Shown here piece by piece: positions 1 through 12,899 of a stretch of DNA of 64,000 bases. The notes under the pieces are model-generated. The model saw nothing but the letters and a program-made list of their open reading frames with translations. It was not told the origin of the DNA and did no database searches. The DNA comes from Hirsutella rhossiliensis (Eukaryota > Ascomycota > Sordariomycetes > Hypocreales > Ophiocordycipitaceae). The stretch's first letter is position 1. The number at the start of each line of letters is the position of its first letter. The stretch spans positions 5,208,001-5,272,000 of the forward strand of contig NW_025408669.1 in assembly GCF_020360975.1 (NCBI RefSeq), written 5' to 3'. A program made the translations under genes and the position numbers.

Positions 1-3000
1 GTATTAAGTACTAATAATCTCTATAAATATACTAAGGAGGTTACTTCTACTTATAAACGTCTCGTTAGTCTTAGTCTATAAACCTTTCCTTATCTTTAGC
101 GTAAAAGCGCCTTTTACTACCTTTTACTTTAACTTTATTATAGTAAGTAAGTAAAATAAAGCTCTTACTCTTAAATAGTAATACGCTAAAAAAGATAGTA
201 GTATTCTTAAGGAGGTTTATAGCTAGGCCTAGGATACTATTTAGGTTCGCCGCTATATCTTAGGAAAGGGTAAAGTAAGTAAAAGAAAGGAAGAAAATAA
301 GATTAAATAGTTAGGGTAAGTAGTTTTAAGTTATAACGCTAAGAGGCTAAGAGGGTATTATATATATATATAAGAGTTATATTAGTAAAGGGGATCGTTA
401 TAAGTAAGGAAGCGTGCGAAATATATATATATATATATATATAGAAGGAAGAAGAAGGAAGGAAGAAGGAGGGTATAGTAAAAGGAATAAATAGTTATTA
501 AAGCACGCGGTTATTAGTTACTTTAGCTAGCTTTTATAGTAGTAAGGTCTTAAGTATATTTAAGGGTTACGCTTAAATAGCTTCTTTTACTAGTTATTAA
601 TTAAGGAGCTATTTAATCTCTACTCTTTTCTTATCTTCTTTACTCTTTTTATTCCTTTTCTTTCTCTTTTCTCCTCTATCTTCTTTATTTCTTTAGACCG
701 CTACCTTTTATCTTCTCCTTTTACGACTACCCCTTCTTCTTTATTATATTTTATAAGACCGCTAAACTTAAAACTAAAAAGCTACTAAATATCGTTAACC
801 TCTTTTTAACTACTCTTTTATAACCTTCCTTTATTACTATAACTTTTTTTACTTAGAATTATTATACTAAGGTCTTTCCTTTTTATATAAAGTACTTTTA
901 AGTAATAACTATCTAACTTATTTAATCTTACTTAGCTTATTCTAACTATCTTCTTTTATAAATCTATAGTTACTTTAAGACCTAGGTCTATAATAAAAAT
1001 AATATTAGTTACTAAGGGTTTTTAATTTATATAGAAATTACCTTTTAGTTATAGGTTTTATTAAAAGCTCCCGATATCGTTAAGATTAAAGTATATAGTT
1101 ACTCTCCTTTCTCTTACTTTCTTAAGAGTATACTAAGTTAGTATAATTAAATTATCTTCTATACCCTTTATTATAAACGTTAGCTAGTAACTTATATCTC
1201 TATAAAAATCACTTATTTATATAGATACTTCTTTTCTTAGCTTAGTTTAAGGTAATAAAAATACTCTTAAGTAGTCTTAATTACTTTATATAGAACTTAT
1301 AATCCTTACCTTTATTAAGGGTATATTTAAACTTATTAAATAACTATAACTTCTACTTATAAGTACGTTATATTTCCTTTTTATAAGTATATTTCTCTTT
1401 TAAGTACTATTAGTAGCTCTTACGCTAACTATATCTAGGATTTAACTAAGGCGCTTATTTATAAATAGTAGTACTTTAATAGATACTATAGGGCTACTTA
1501 TAACCTTAATAGATTCGCTAACTATATATATAGTTATAATTTCTATACTAACCTTAAGACTAATAAATTTTATAATAAGTATATTAGTAATAAGGCCGCC
1601 CTTTATCTTCTTTATAATATCCTTAATCCCTTTAGTTCTACTAAGGATTTAGAGGAAAGGGAGGAAATTAACCTTATACTTATTTTACTTAGAAAGAGAT
1701 TATATAGGTTTAACGAGCTCTCTCTTAAATAATAATTAAATAGTTTTTAAGTTTACTTTATAGTAGTCTATAGTAGGTTTACTAAGAGTAAGTAGCCTTA
1801 TTTAATTACTATTTTTAGTAGTAAAAGTTTTTCTTTTAAGGTTATATATATTTAATTTAGTAAGTTAGAAATATATTAAAATTTATTTTATAAGCGCGTT
1901 TATTTTTACTACTATAAGTCTCTTATTTTATAATAAAAAATAAATATTCTTATCTATAAAGTAAAAAGTCTTATTTTTAAAGGAGGTAAGTAGTAAGAAT
2001 ATTTATTTTCTTACTTTAATATTTAATTATATCTTTATTTATCTTCTTTAAGGTAGTAAAGGGTAGGTTATTATTAAAGAAGGGTAGGAAATATTATCTT
2101 TATTTACTTAGGGAGCTTTAAGTAAAAAATTTAAAATAATAAGGTAGTAAGTAAGGCGCTTATAAATATCTTAGCTATTATAGTCGTCCTTTAATTAAAT
2201 AGTTAAACGGTGCTTTAGTTACTAGTTAGGTTTTAGTATACTTCTTATAATGGTTATAGATTTTTATCTTTACTATCTTTTCCTCCCTAGCTCCTTTTTA
2301 CCTCCTCCTTTTCTTATTAAATTAGCGTTTTTAAGGCTCCTATATAAAGATCCTTTTTTACTTTACTAAGTTATAGTAGCTAAACCTTAATCGTATACCT
2401 TAAGACTTTCTTAAGTATCTATAGTCGCTCTTCTTTCTCTTTTTAGCTTTAATCCTTCTAAGGTTTATTAAAGAGTTATTATAACTATAGTACTATTTAA
2501 TCTAAGGCTTCTCTACTTAATAAGAGTAGTAAATTATTTACTTTATTTATTATTTCTTCCTTCCTCCTTTTATTTAAAGTAATCTTATCTTAAAGTAACT
2601 AGTCGTCCTTAATAAAGTACTACTAACCTTTTTTATCTTTTTTAAACTTCTTTAAATACTCTCTTAAGATTATTTTATTAAGTATAATTCTATTTAAAGT
2701 CTTAATCCTATATACCTTAAACTACTCTAAGCGCGATACTACTTAAAAAGGACCGTTCTACCTTATTTAATACTTAGCTTACCTCTTTAAATTATTAAAT
2801 TATCTTACGTTAAATAATAAGATAAGGTCTCTAAGTTATAGGCTTTCTTTCCTTATTATATACTTATTAGCTTTATCTATCCTCTTTATTAATCGATTCC
2901 GATATCTTATTACTCTTTTCTTAGCTTTTTTTATATCCTTTTCTTTCCTTTTTAAAACTTATACTTATACTTTAAATAATTCTTCTCTTATCTTTACTTC

Positions 3001-5126
3001 GTTTTAGTCGATTAGTCGCTAAGTTAAGTATTCTACCTTAAGAGGTAGTACTAGTTCTTATTTATATAGTAGGTAGAAAGCTAATATTTTATAAGACTCT
3101 TTAACTATTATTTAGTCTATAAGGATTACTTAATTAAGGTATTTAATCTACTTACCTTTTTTCTCCGCTATTTTTATAAGTACTATTATTAACCTTTAGT
3201 ACCCTTATTTTACTACCGCGTTTACCTTTAAATTATATACTAAAGTTTAGATAACTTTAACGCTTATATCCTTTAGGATATACTTAAAGTCTTTCTTTAT
3301 TTTAGGCCCTCTATCGATTATAGTATATAGTATTACGCTATACCTATAAATAATAAAGAGTATAAATTTAATTATAGCTCTTATAGTAATTTCTTTAACT
3401 AGGGTTACTTCTACCTATCTAGTAAGGTCGTCTTATACTTTTATAAGGTATAAATACCTATAATTAAATAGTATATACTAGCTATTAAAGTAAATCTTAC
3501 TTATAAGTTAGCTAAGCGTAGTCGCGGTTATAACTTCTTAGGGTCTTTTAGTTATAAAGTATTAGTATTCTTTAAAAGAAGAGATTATACTATAAATATC
3601 GTTTTAAAGGCTAGCCTATTAATACTTATTCTTTATAAGCGTATATATAACTTATTATCCTTTATATCCTATTTATATATAGTACTTTATAATAATTTAT
3701 TTCCGTTCTTTTAAGTTATCTATAACTAGTATAGGTCCCCTTTCTTTCTTTTTAAGGAGTCGCTAAAGCTTTTAATCTTTAATATAGAAATTTAAACTCT
3801 TTAAATATAGCTTCCTATAGTTTTATTTAAAAAGGCCCTTTAGCTATTTTAACGTTTAAAGGAAGTCTATAATTATCCTCGATTCCTTTAAGTAGTCCCT
3901 TTATAGCTTAGTCCCTTATACTATATTTAAGTAAAAGTCTATAAATTCTTTAATATTGCCTTTTATTTCCCTATCTAATATATTAAAAGGTCCTTTAAGC
4001 TTTCTTAAAAGTCTATTACCTATACTATTCTTCTTACCTTCGACGTATTATATAGTAAAGTTAAAGAGAAAAATATAGCTTATTTAGCGAGTTACTATAG
4101 CTCTAAGGACGTCTTTAAAGGAACTTTTTAGTTAATTAACTAAGACCTATATATTAGTTTCTAAGAAAAAATATATACTATATAAGTATATTCTTAGTCT
4201 CTTAAGCATACTTAATATAGCCCTATACTCCCTCTTTATTATATTATATTTAGTTTCTACTAGTAACTATATTTTACTTTTAAACCTTATAAGGCGCTTC
4301 TTTCTATTAACGATTTATATTAAGACTGCCCCCTAGCTAAGTAAACTAGTATTATATATTAAAATAATATCTTTACTTCTTAAGCTAACGTTAAGGGATA
4401 CTAAAAAGACTAGATTAATAATAGCTTCCTTAAGGGCAGCTATTACTTTTACTTATTTATCTCTTTATTCTTAATACACTTCTTTCTTTAATAGGTTTAT
4501 AAAGGGTTTTACTAAGATAGTAAACTATTTAATCTAGATTCGATAGTATCCTATAATACTAAGGAAAGCTTTAATATATATTATATTAAGGTATCTTATT
4601 TATTCCTTAGTTTTAATAACTTTAGCCTTTATAAGGTACCTTTTATTTATTTTATAGATATAACTAATAACTTTAGTTACTTATTAATAGAACTTCGATT
4701 TAGCCCTTATAATTATATAACTAAAGAGTTTAACGTTAACTAAGACTTTATTAAGGTTAATAAGGTATTTAAAGATAAATCTCCTTACTCCTAGCGCTAC
4801 CTCTTTATTATTATATATTATATTAGGCCCTTTAATACCTATATTATCGAGGAAATTCTTATAGATATTTAGTATAAGGTCTTATAAGATTCTTTATATT
4901 ATCCTTATAAATTAACCGACTAAGTTTATAGCCTTTTAAGGGAGTATATATATATATAAGAGGCTAATAAATATTACGAATATTATTAAGTTATAGCTTT
5001 TAATACTAAGAGGGATCTAATTATAGCCTAAAAAAAGGTCTAAAAAGGAAAGGATCTTATATATTAAGAAGTAGTCGCTAAACTTATTTATATTTAGCGG
5101 TAGGTTTATATCTCTTATTATAACGG
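1..5126 (-). mobile_element. Inverted, RIP-degraded partial copy of gypsy family A
   Basis: This block is the reverse complement of about 9900-15035. Examples are the stretch near 235-275 against 14765-14800, the pol segment near 2590-2780 against 12270-12460, and the RT segment near 4850-5110 against 9910-10190. It therefore carries part of the RT, RNase H, integrase and the downstream unknown frame of the same family, on the minus strand. It runs off the left edge of the window and ends where the LTR of the next copy begins. CpA and TpG are nearly absent and every frame is broken. The copy is a dead relic. Confidence 0.85.
358..445. repeat. TA-dinucleotide microsatellites
   Basis: Two pure or nearly pure TA runs lie near 358-376 and 419-442. 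The matching place in the other arm, near 14600-14690, also has TA runs, so they belong to the element family. Their growth may have been helped by RIP converting CA/TG to TA. Confidence 0.8.
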
Positions 5127-5127
5127 T

Positions 5128-5513
5128 GTTTTAACGGGTAAGATCGTACCCCTATAGGTATTAGCCCGTTAGGGGGCGGGGGGATAAGACCCCTAGCACT
5201 CCCCTTTTAACTTACTTCTAAGTATACTTAAAGGCGTTATAAAGACCTCGATTATTTAATTAAGTATCTTCCTTAATTATAGTTAATTTAAATTTTTATT
5301 TTTCCCCTTAAAAGTAAAGGCCGCTAGTTATATAACTCTAGTAGAAATAAAGAGGCATAGAGTAAAGAAATCTCTAAGACTTATATCTATAACCTAAGGC
5401 CCTTAAAGCTATATATAGGACCGATAATTAGATAATTACGTAGTTAATTACTCTACTAATCCTTAGCTACGTACTACGCGTGCTTTAGGTATATACCCTC
5501 GTCCCTATTAAAA
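5128..5513 (+). repeat. Left LTR of family A
   Basis: This segment matches 17321-17392 plus 24354-24673 almost base for base; most differences I saw are C/T or G/A. It holds the recognisable C/G-rich box near 5155-5195 into whose counterpart the chromodomain element inserted. The exact first base is uncertain because the two copies differ at the edge. Confidence 0.8.
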
Positions 5514-5619
5514 CTAGTCTCTAGGGCGTAAACTTATTTTTCTATTTTATTTATATAGCGATAAGTAGCTTTACGAAGCTAAGAATACTTAAAGGACGAC
5601 GGTACTATTTAGAAAAAAT

Positions 5620-7330
5620 AAAATCTATGGATTTAATAATTAAAGTAGTAACTACCTTAATAGCTAAAGTTAGGGACCTAATAAAGTAATAGACTTACTA
5701 GGAAATAAATAATTAGATAATGCCTTCGCTAGTAGTAAAGGAAAAGTAATAAGCTAATACTAAAAAACCCTAAGCTCCTATTATTAACCCTATAACCCTT
5801 AATACTAGCGACTTAGTTAAGAAACTACGATCCTTATATAATACTTTAAAAGATATAAATAACGATAATAGCGTAATCTAAACCGTTCTAGAACCCTACT
5901 AAGACCTCTTACTTATATACGTACTAATAATACTAATATAGGTACTAACGAGGGATACCTTAATAACCTTAACCTTAGCTCTCCTTTATATAGTAGATTA
6001 TAGAGAACGCCTACCTCCCGCTAATAAATAAGAAAGTAAGTAATAAGATAGTTATAATAAGATATCCTCTAACTCCGAAAACTCTAACTTTAAATTTCGT
6101 AACCTCGTAATCTATAGGCATACTATATCTAGAAACGCTAACCGTTAAAAAGGATTATCTAATCCTACTATTAGCGATATAAAGAAAATTAAGGTAGATA
6201 TTAATAAGATTGCTAATAGACTTAGAGATATACTCGCTAAAAGCTAAGATAACCTTATAAGAAGACTCTATTAATTATAACTCCTACTTATTAGTAAATT
6301 TAATAGTAAAAACGTAACTAAATTCCTTAAGAAGTTTAAATAGGAGATATATATTAACTATATCTACGATAAGGATAAAATAGACTGGCTCGAAGTCTAT
6401 ATCTCCTTTATATAAGCCCCTACTATTAAAATTCTTATAGACGGACTTACCTAGGAAGAAGTAAAGAAAAGACTCCTTTAATACTACTATACATATAATA
6501 TTAAATAACTAGAAACTACTAACGACCGCTTAGACTATTATAATACTAAAAAGCCTAAGACTATTATAGAAGTTATAGAATAGCTTAGTCTCTACTTATA
6601 CCTATAGCGTAAGGTATAACTTAATAGCTAGGAAGAATCTATAGTCTAGTTATACTTTATCTACTATATAATACTAAAGGAGCTTATTATTAATGTTATA
6701 TAGAGAAATAGGAAGATATCTAAAGTTATCTTAAAACTCTTATATAAAAGCCTTATCTATATAATTAATAATTACTTAGCACCTCGCTAGGACGTTAAGC
6801 GACGAGATATAGTATCTAAAGTCTATAATTAGAAGCTTAAGAACCTAAAGAAAGACTAGCTCTTTAAGGAAATTAATAAAGTAATAAAGGAAGCTAAATC
6901 TAATAAGGGCGAAGAAAAACTTCCTAAAGAGCTAAAGAAAATAAATAAGAAACCTAGATAGCCTATAAAGGAGATCTTAGACCTAATAAAAGCCTTTAAA
7001 GATATAAAGATTAACCTTACTTGCTAGTAAGAGTAGATATTTAACTAGCTTAATAGGGAATAGAGACGCGTTAGTAGTAGAGGCTACTCTTTAAGTCGCG
7101 GACGAGGAGGTAGCGTAAATACTATCGGATTTTACTACCTATCTAATTAATATATATAGTTTTAGGTTAATGCTTTTAACCGGCCTAGGAGATACTTTTA
7201 TTACGGTAAAGAAAGATACTACCTTAATAAGTATAAGGTATACTCTTAGGACTATAAGATCGGATTTATAATATATAAAGTAGTAAATAGGACTCTTTAC
7301 CTTAAAAGAAAAGATAATAGAAGCGTAATT
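5620..7330 (+). pseudogene. Family A gag remnant with CCHC zinc knuckle
   Basis: A gag-like frame lies between the LTR and the protease. The clearest mark is a zinc knuckle near 7186-7230, where the translation reads YFYYGKERYYLNKYKV. Restoring TGY and CAY codons at the changed places gives the spacing C-X2-C-X4-H-X4-C expected of retroviral-type nucleocapsid. All four ligands have become Tyr, consistent with G-to-A change in TGY codons and C-to-T change in the CAY codon. Frames are interrupted by TAG/TAA at former Gln/Trp codons. The 5' start cannot be placed. Confidence 0.7.
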
Positions 7331-7899
7331 CCCTTAGTGCTTACTAATAGGTTTTCTTAAATAAGTATATATATTTAAAGGCTTATCGTATACTAAGTAA
7401 ATATATAGCTAGACTCCTTTATATTACTACTTATAAAATAAGTTAAAGCTATAGTTATACTATCTTACTTAAATTAGGCTATTAATAAAAGAGAATCTAG
7501 TTTCCTAGACTAGTTTTAGAGATATAGAAGCCTATATAAGTAGAAGCTAAGGAATCTAGAAGTAAGCGATATAAGAAAAGAAGTAAGAAGGATATTAGTT
7601 ATTATAATTATAAATAACTTATAATAGAGCGATATATATAATTAGATAATCTATATAACTATAATAGGGATTAATACTTATAAGGGGAGAAGATAAAGAG
7701 TTAAAGAGGACGTAGAGGAAATCGAGATAATAAGAATAGTAAAAACTAGCCTAAAGATTATCCCTATATACTATAAATATAGAGTAGATTTAAATAAGAA
7801 GTTTAATAGACTTATAGATAAAATTATTAGAGAAATTATATATAAAAGAATCCCGATCCCTTTAAATTACTTAATTAACTTTATTCCCTAACTAAGCGA

Positions 7900-10800
7900 G
7901 AGACTTAGTATAAGATATATAGATATAGCCTAAGGTATAGAAAACACTAAATTCTAGACCTTAGAGAAAGTAGAGAGTAATATAAGACCTTATAAAGCTA
8001 CGATAATAGTTATAAAAGTAGCCGAAGATAATATAGAAAGTAGTTTACTCCTCCTTAAATATCTATAAGGAAAACTCGCGGTAGCTTTAGTATAAGTCAA
8101 AGAATAGGACGAAGAATACTAGGTCGAACTAATTAAGCTTACTTACCTTACTTATAAAGAATCGGATTATAAGTGCCTTAAAGTCTAATAAGTACTAAAG
8201 GAAGTTAGGTTTATAACTAATATAATTAGCGTAATATAACTAGCTTAAAGACTATTTAATTAATAAACTCTAGAGGTAATAAGACTAAAGAAAGATAAAT
8301 TTATTATATAAGAAGTAGTACTCTCGATAAAATACTAAGAGATAACTCTAAAGGACCTTATAACGATTCCTATAATATATATAAATATAGTCCTTATACC
8401 TTTCCGCTCGCTTAAGTATATATAAGACCTACCCTATATTTAAGTATAGCTTAGTAGCTAGAAAGCTAAAGTTCTAAGCGCCTTAATTAATACTAGGTCT
8501 AAAGGAAACCTTATTACTAAAAGATATATAAACGTATATAGGCTTAAAATCCTACTAATAAGAGCATTAATAATAGCGTATACTAGGTCCCCTATAGATA
8601 TAGTTAGGGAGGTAGAGACTAATCTTTATCTAGGCACGGCCTAGATACTAATCTATCTTTATATTATACTAGATAGAGTCTTAGTCCCTTTTATCTTAAG
8701 CATACTATTTATTAGAGCCGCGTATATATTATTTAATTATTCCCTAAGGAACGGCGATATATAGGTTAAATATTAAATCGGTACTATCTAGGTAGTTACG
8801 CTAGTAGTAGGAGCTATTAAATAAGAGCTTCTAGATAAGGTCGATATAGTAAAATCCTTTTAGACTACGATCTTAATAGTTAATAAAGACGTATATAAAA
8901 GACTAAAGCTCGAGGAGACTATATAGGAAATAGCTACCTAGCTCCTAAGAAATTTTTTTAGGCTTTAGTAATAGAAGTTAAAGAAGATAACCTAGGAGCT
9001 ACTTAATAATTATAGAGAGAACCCCTTATAGATACCCCGATAGCCGAGATTCTCTTACTAAGAGGTAAGATCCTTAGTTATAGAGGGGGCGCTAACTAAG
9101 TCCTTAACCTAGCCTACGCTAGCGTAAACGAGCCCTTAATAGCACTAGTATAATAGTAATTAATTATAGATAAAGGAGATAAGGCGATTCTAGCTATTAG
9201 ATCTAAGATAGTAAAAGAGATTATTAAAGTTATAGTAATAAAGGCTATAGGAGAATTTAAGAAAAATATTATTAGAGCTAGAAAGAAGTTTAGAAAGATT
9301 TAGAAGGTTAAAGTTAAGATAAGGAGGAAACGACCTATTAGATTATATAATCTAAGAGTTAATACTCTCTTTAAAAGAAAAGTAAATAAGATTAACCTTA
9401 TTAATAATACTTTATTAGACGGCTTAACGCTAAAAGGGGACCCTAACTAAAAGAAAACTAAATAAAATACCGTTAAAGATAAGATATAGCCTAGACCCTA
9501 CCTAGAATACTTAATAGGAAAATTGTTAAGTATATAGAAAGGAAAGCGGCTAATATAAGAAAGACTTAAAGTAATCTACGAATAATTTAAGGGCTTTCTT
9601 ATAGAGGTAGAAATCCGGATCTTCGATAGTATTCTATTTAATAGGGAAGTAGCATTATCCTAGGACTTTATAGAAAGAGGTAGAGTCGACCTAGCTATAG
9701 CCCTACTATAGGTTATTAAGATAATAGAATATAAGGTATAGTAAGTAGCCTTAATCCCGATCTTAAAAGCGATAGAGTAGAAAGTTATTAATATCCTTAA
9801 AATTAAACTAGAAATAAGAGTCCTTAAAGAAAGGCACGGGCCCTATAAGAACCTTTTTTTCCTAGTAGTAAAGAAAGATAGAGGACTACGCTTAATTAAT
9901 TCCGCTACGCGTATAAATACCGTTATAATAAGAGATATAAACCTACCGCTAAATATAGATAAGTTTAGCGACTACTTCTTAATATATAAGATCCTTTCCC
10001 TCCTAGACCTTTTTTTAGGCTATAATTAGATCCCTCTTAATATTAAAAGCTATAACTTAACGATATTCGCGATACTTATTAGCCTCTTATATATATATAC
10101 TCCCTTAAGGGGCTATAAACTTAGTCGGCTAATTTATAAGGATAATATAAAGAATCCTATAAGACCTTATACTAAATATCTATTAGAATTTCCTTGATAA
10201 TATAGGTATTAAGGGGCCTAATACGACGTATAATAATAAAGAGGTAGCTCTAAGAGTAAGGAGATTTATCTTTAAATACCTTATTAACCTTAATAAAATC
10301 CTAGTTAACGTTAAACTCTCTAGTTATACGATTATAGGGGCTAAATCGAAATTCTATTAGTAAGCAACCGAAGTTATCGGTTATATCTATAGAATAAATA
10401 GAAGGTGCCTTATAAAAGCTAAAGTTATTAAAATTAAGGAATAGATAAGATACCTTAATATAATATATATTAGAGCTTTCCTTAGTATCGTAGGATACTA
10501 TTAAATCTAAATTAAATAGTTCGCTATCTTAGTAAAACCCCTTATAGACCTACTAAAGAAAGAAGTCTATTAGGAATAGGGAGATAAATAAATAAAAGTA
10601 ATAGCTGCCCTTAAGGAAGCTATTACTAATCTAGTCTTTTTAGTATCCCTCGACGTTAGCCTAGGAAGAGGAGATATTATTCTAATATATAATACTAGTT
10701 TACTTAGCTAGGGGGCAGTCTTAATATAAATCGTTAATAGAAAGAAGCGCCCTATAAGGTTCGAAAGTAAAATATAGTTATTAGTAGAAACTAAATATAA

Positions 10801-12600
10801 TATAATAAAGAGGGAGTATAGGGCTATATTAAGTGCGCTTAGGAGACTAAGAATATACTTATATAGCGTATATTTTATCCTAGAAACTAATATATAGGTC
10901 CTAGTTAATTAACTAAAAGGTGCCCTTAAAGACGTCCTTAGAGCTATAATAACTCGCTAGATAAGCTATATTTTCCTCTTTAACTTTACTATATAATACG
11001 TTAAAGGTAAGAAGAATAGCGTAGCTAATAGACTCTTAAGAAAGCTTAAAGGACCTTCTAACGTATTAGATAGGGAAATAAAAGGCGATATTAAAGAATT
11101 TATAGACTTTTACTTAAACGTAGTATAAGGGACTAAGCTATAAATAGACTACTTAAAGGAATCGAGGATAATTACGGACTTCCTTTAAACGTTAAAATAG
11201 CCGGAAGGCCTTTCTAAATAAGACTATAGGAAGTTACGTCTAAAGAGTCTAAATTTCTATATTAAAGATTAAAAGCTTTAGTAACTCCCTAAGAAGGAAG
11301 AAAGGGGACCTATACTAGTCGTAGACGACCTAAAAGAATAGAAAAGGATTATTATAAAGTACTATACGTAAATAAGATATAAAGGATAATAAGTTATATA
11401 TATATTCGTAAAGGATAGGTATTAGTAGGCTAGCCTTTAGAACGATATTTATAGCGTAATCTCTTCCTATAAAGAATACTAATACTTTATAACTAAGAGA
11501 CCTTAGGAAGTTATAACCGCGACTACGCCTAGCTACCTTATAAGTAAGATTTACTTTAATAGCTAGTATATACTATTTAATTATAGGTATTTATACCTTA
11601 TAGAAGTATAAGACGACCTTACTAGATAGGTAGAAGTAACCTTAGTTAAAGAAATTACCGCGAGAGCTATAACTAAATTTATACTCTTTATTATTTATAG
11701 GTATAGCGTAATACTATACGCTATAATCGATAGAGGGCCTAAAATAAAGAAAGACTTTAAGTATATCCTAAAGGATATAAGCGTTAAAGTTATTTAAACT
11801 TTAGTATATAATTTAAAGGTAAACGCGGTAGTAGAATAAAGGTACTAAAGGTTAATAATAGTACTTATAAAAATAGTAGAGAAAAAGGGTAAGTAGATTA
11901 GATACCTTAATTAAGTAATCCTTATAGACTAAATAATAGTTAGAGAGTCTTATAGAATATTAGCTTTCTACCTATTATATAAATAAGAACCGGTACTACC
12001 TCTTAAGGTAGAATACTTAACTTAGCGACTAATCGACTAAAATAAAGTAAAGATAAGAAAAGAATTATTTAAAGTATAAGTATAAGTTTTAAAAAGGAAA
12101 GAAAAAGATATAAAAGAAGCTAAGAAAAGAGTAATAAGATATTAGAATTAATTAATAAAGAGGATAGATAAAGCTAATAAGTATATAATAAGGAAAGAAA
12201 GCCTATAACTTAGAGATCTTATTTTATTATTCGATATAAGACGATTAAATAATCTAAGAAGGTAAGCTAAGTATTAAATAAGGTAGAACGGTCCCTTTTA
12301 AGTAATATCGCGCTTAAAGTAGTCTAGGGTATATAGGATTAAGACTTTAAATAGAATCGTACTTAATAAGATAATCCTAAGAGAGTATTTAAAGAAGTTT
12401 AAAAAGGATAAGGAAAGTTAATAGTACTCTACTAAGGACGACTAGTTACTTTAGGATAAGATTACTCTCGATAAGAGGAGGAAGGAAGAAATAATAAATA
12501 AAGTAGATAATTTACTACTCCTACTAAGTAAAGAAGCCTTAGATTAAATAGTACTACGGTCGTAAGGACTCCTTAACGAACCTTAGAAGGATTAAAGCTA
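7900..12600 (+). pseudogene. Family A pol remnant: protease, RT, RNase H, integrase
   Basis: In order on the + strand I read a protease motif near 8470-8520 (ALINTRSKGNL, with Asn at the catalytic Asp), a gypsy RT from about 9780, RNase H and tether near 10680-11120, and an integrase domain near 11490-12450. The RT includes LINSATRINTV and, near 10190, FLDNI in place of F[VL]DD[IV]. The RNase H keeps ESKIQLLVETKYNII followed by KREYRAILSALRRL, typical of the family. Catalytic aspartates replaced by Asn and many TAG/TAA codons fit G-to-A and C-to-T RIP changes. The element is a Ty3/gypsy type and I saw no chromodomain. Confidence 0.8.
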
Positions 12601-12899
12601 GGAAGAGAAAGAAAAGTAACTATAGATACCTAAGAAAGGCCTAAGGTATACGATCGAGGTTTAGCTGCTATAACTTAGTAAAGTAAAAAAGGATCTCTAT
12701 ATAGGAGCCCTAAAGACGCTAATCTAACGAGAAAAAGAGGAGGTAAAAAGGGGCTAGGGAGGAAAAGGCGGTAAAAATAAAATCTATAACTATCGTAAGA
12801 AGTATACTAGAACCTAACTAGTAACTAGGGCACCGTTTAACTATTTAATTAAAGGACGACTATAGTAGCTAAGATATTTACGAGCGCTTTACCTACTAC

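Noticed and set aside
358..445. Telomere or centromere-type repeat
   Set aside because: Only TA microsatellites are present. No telomeric TTAGGG-type array was seen anywhere in the window.
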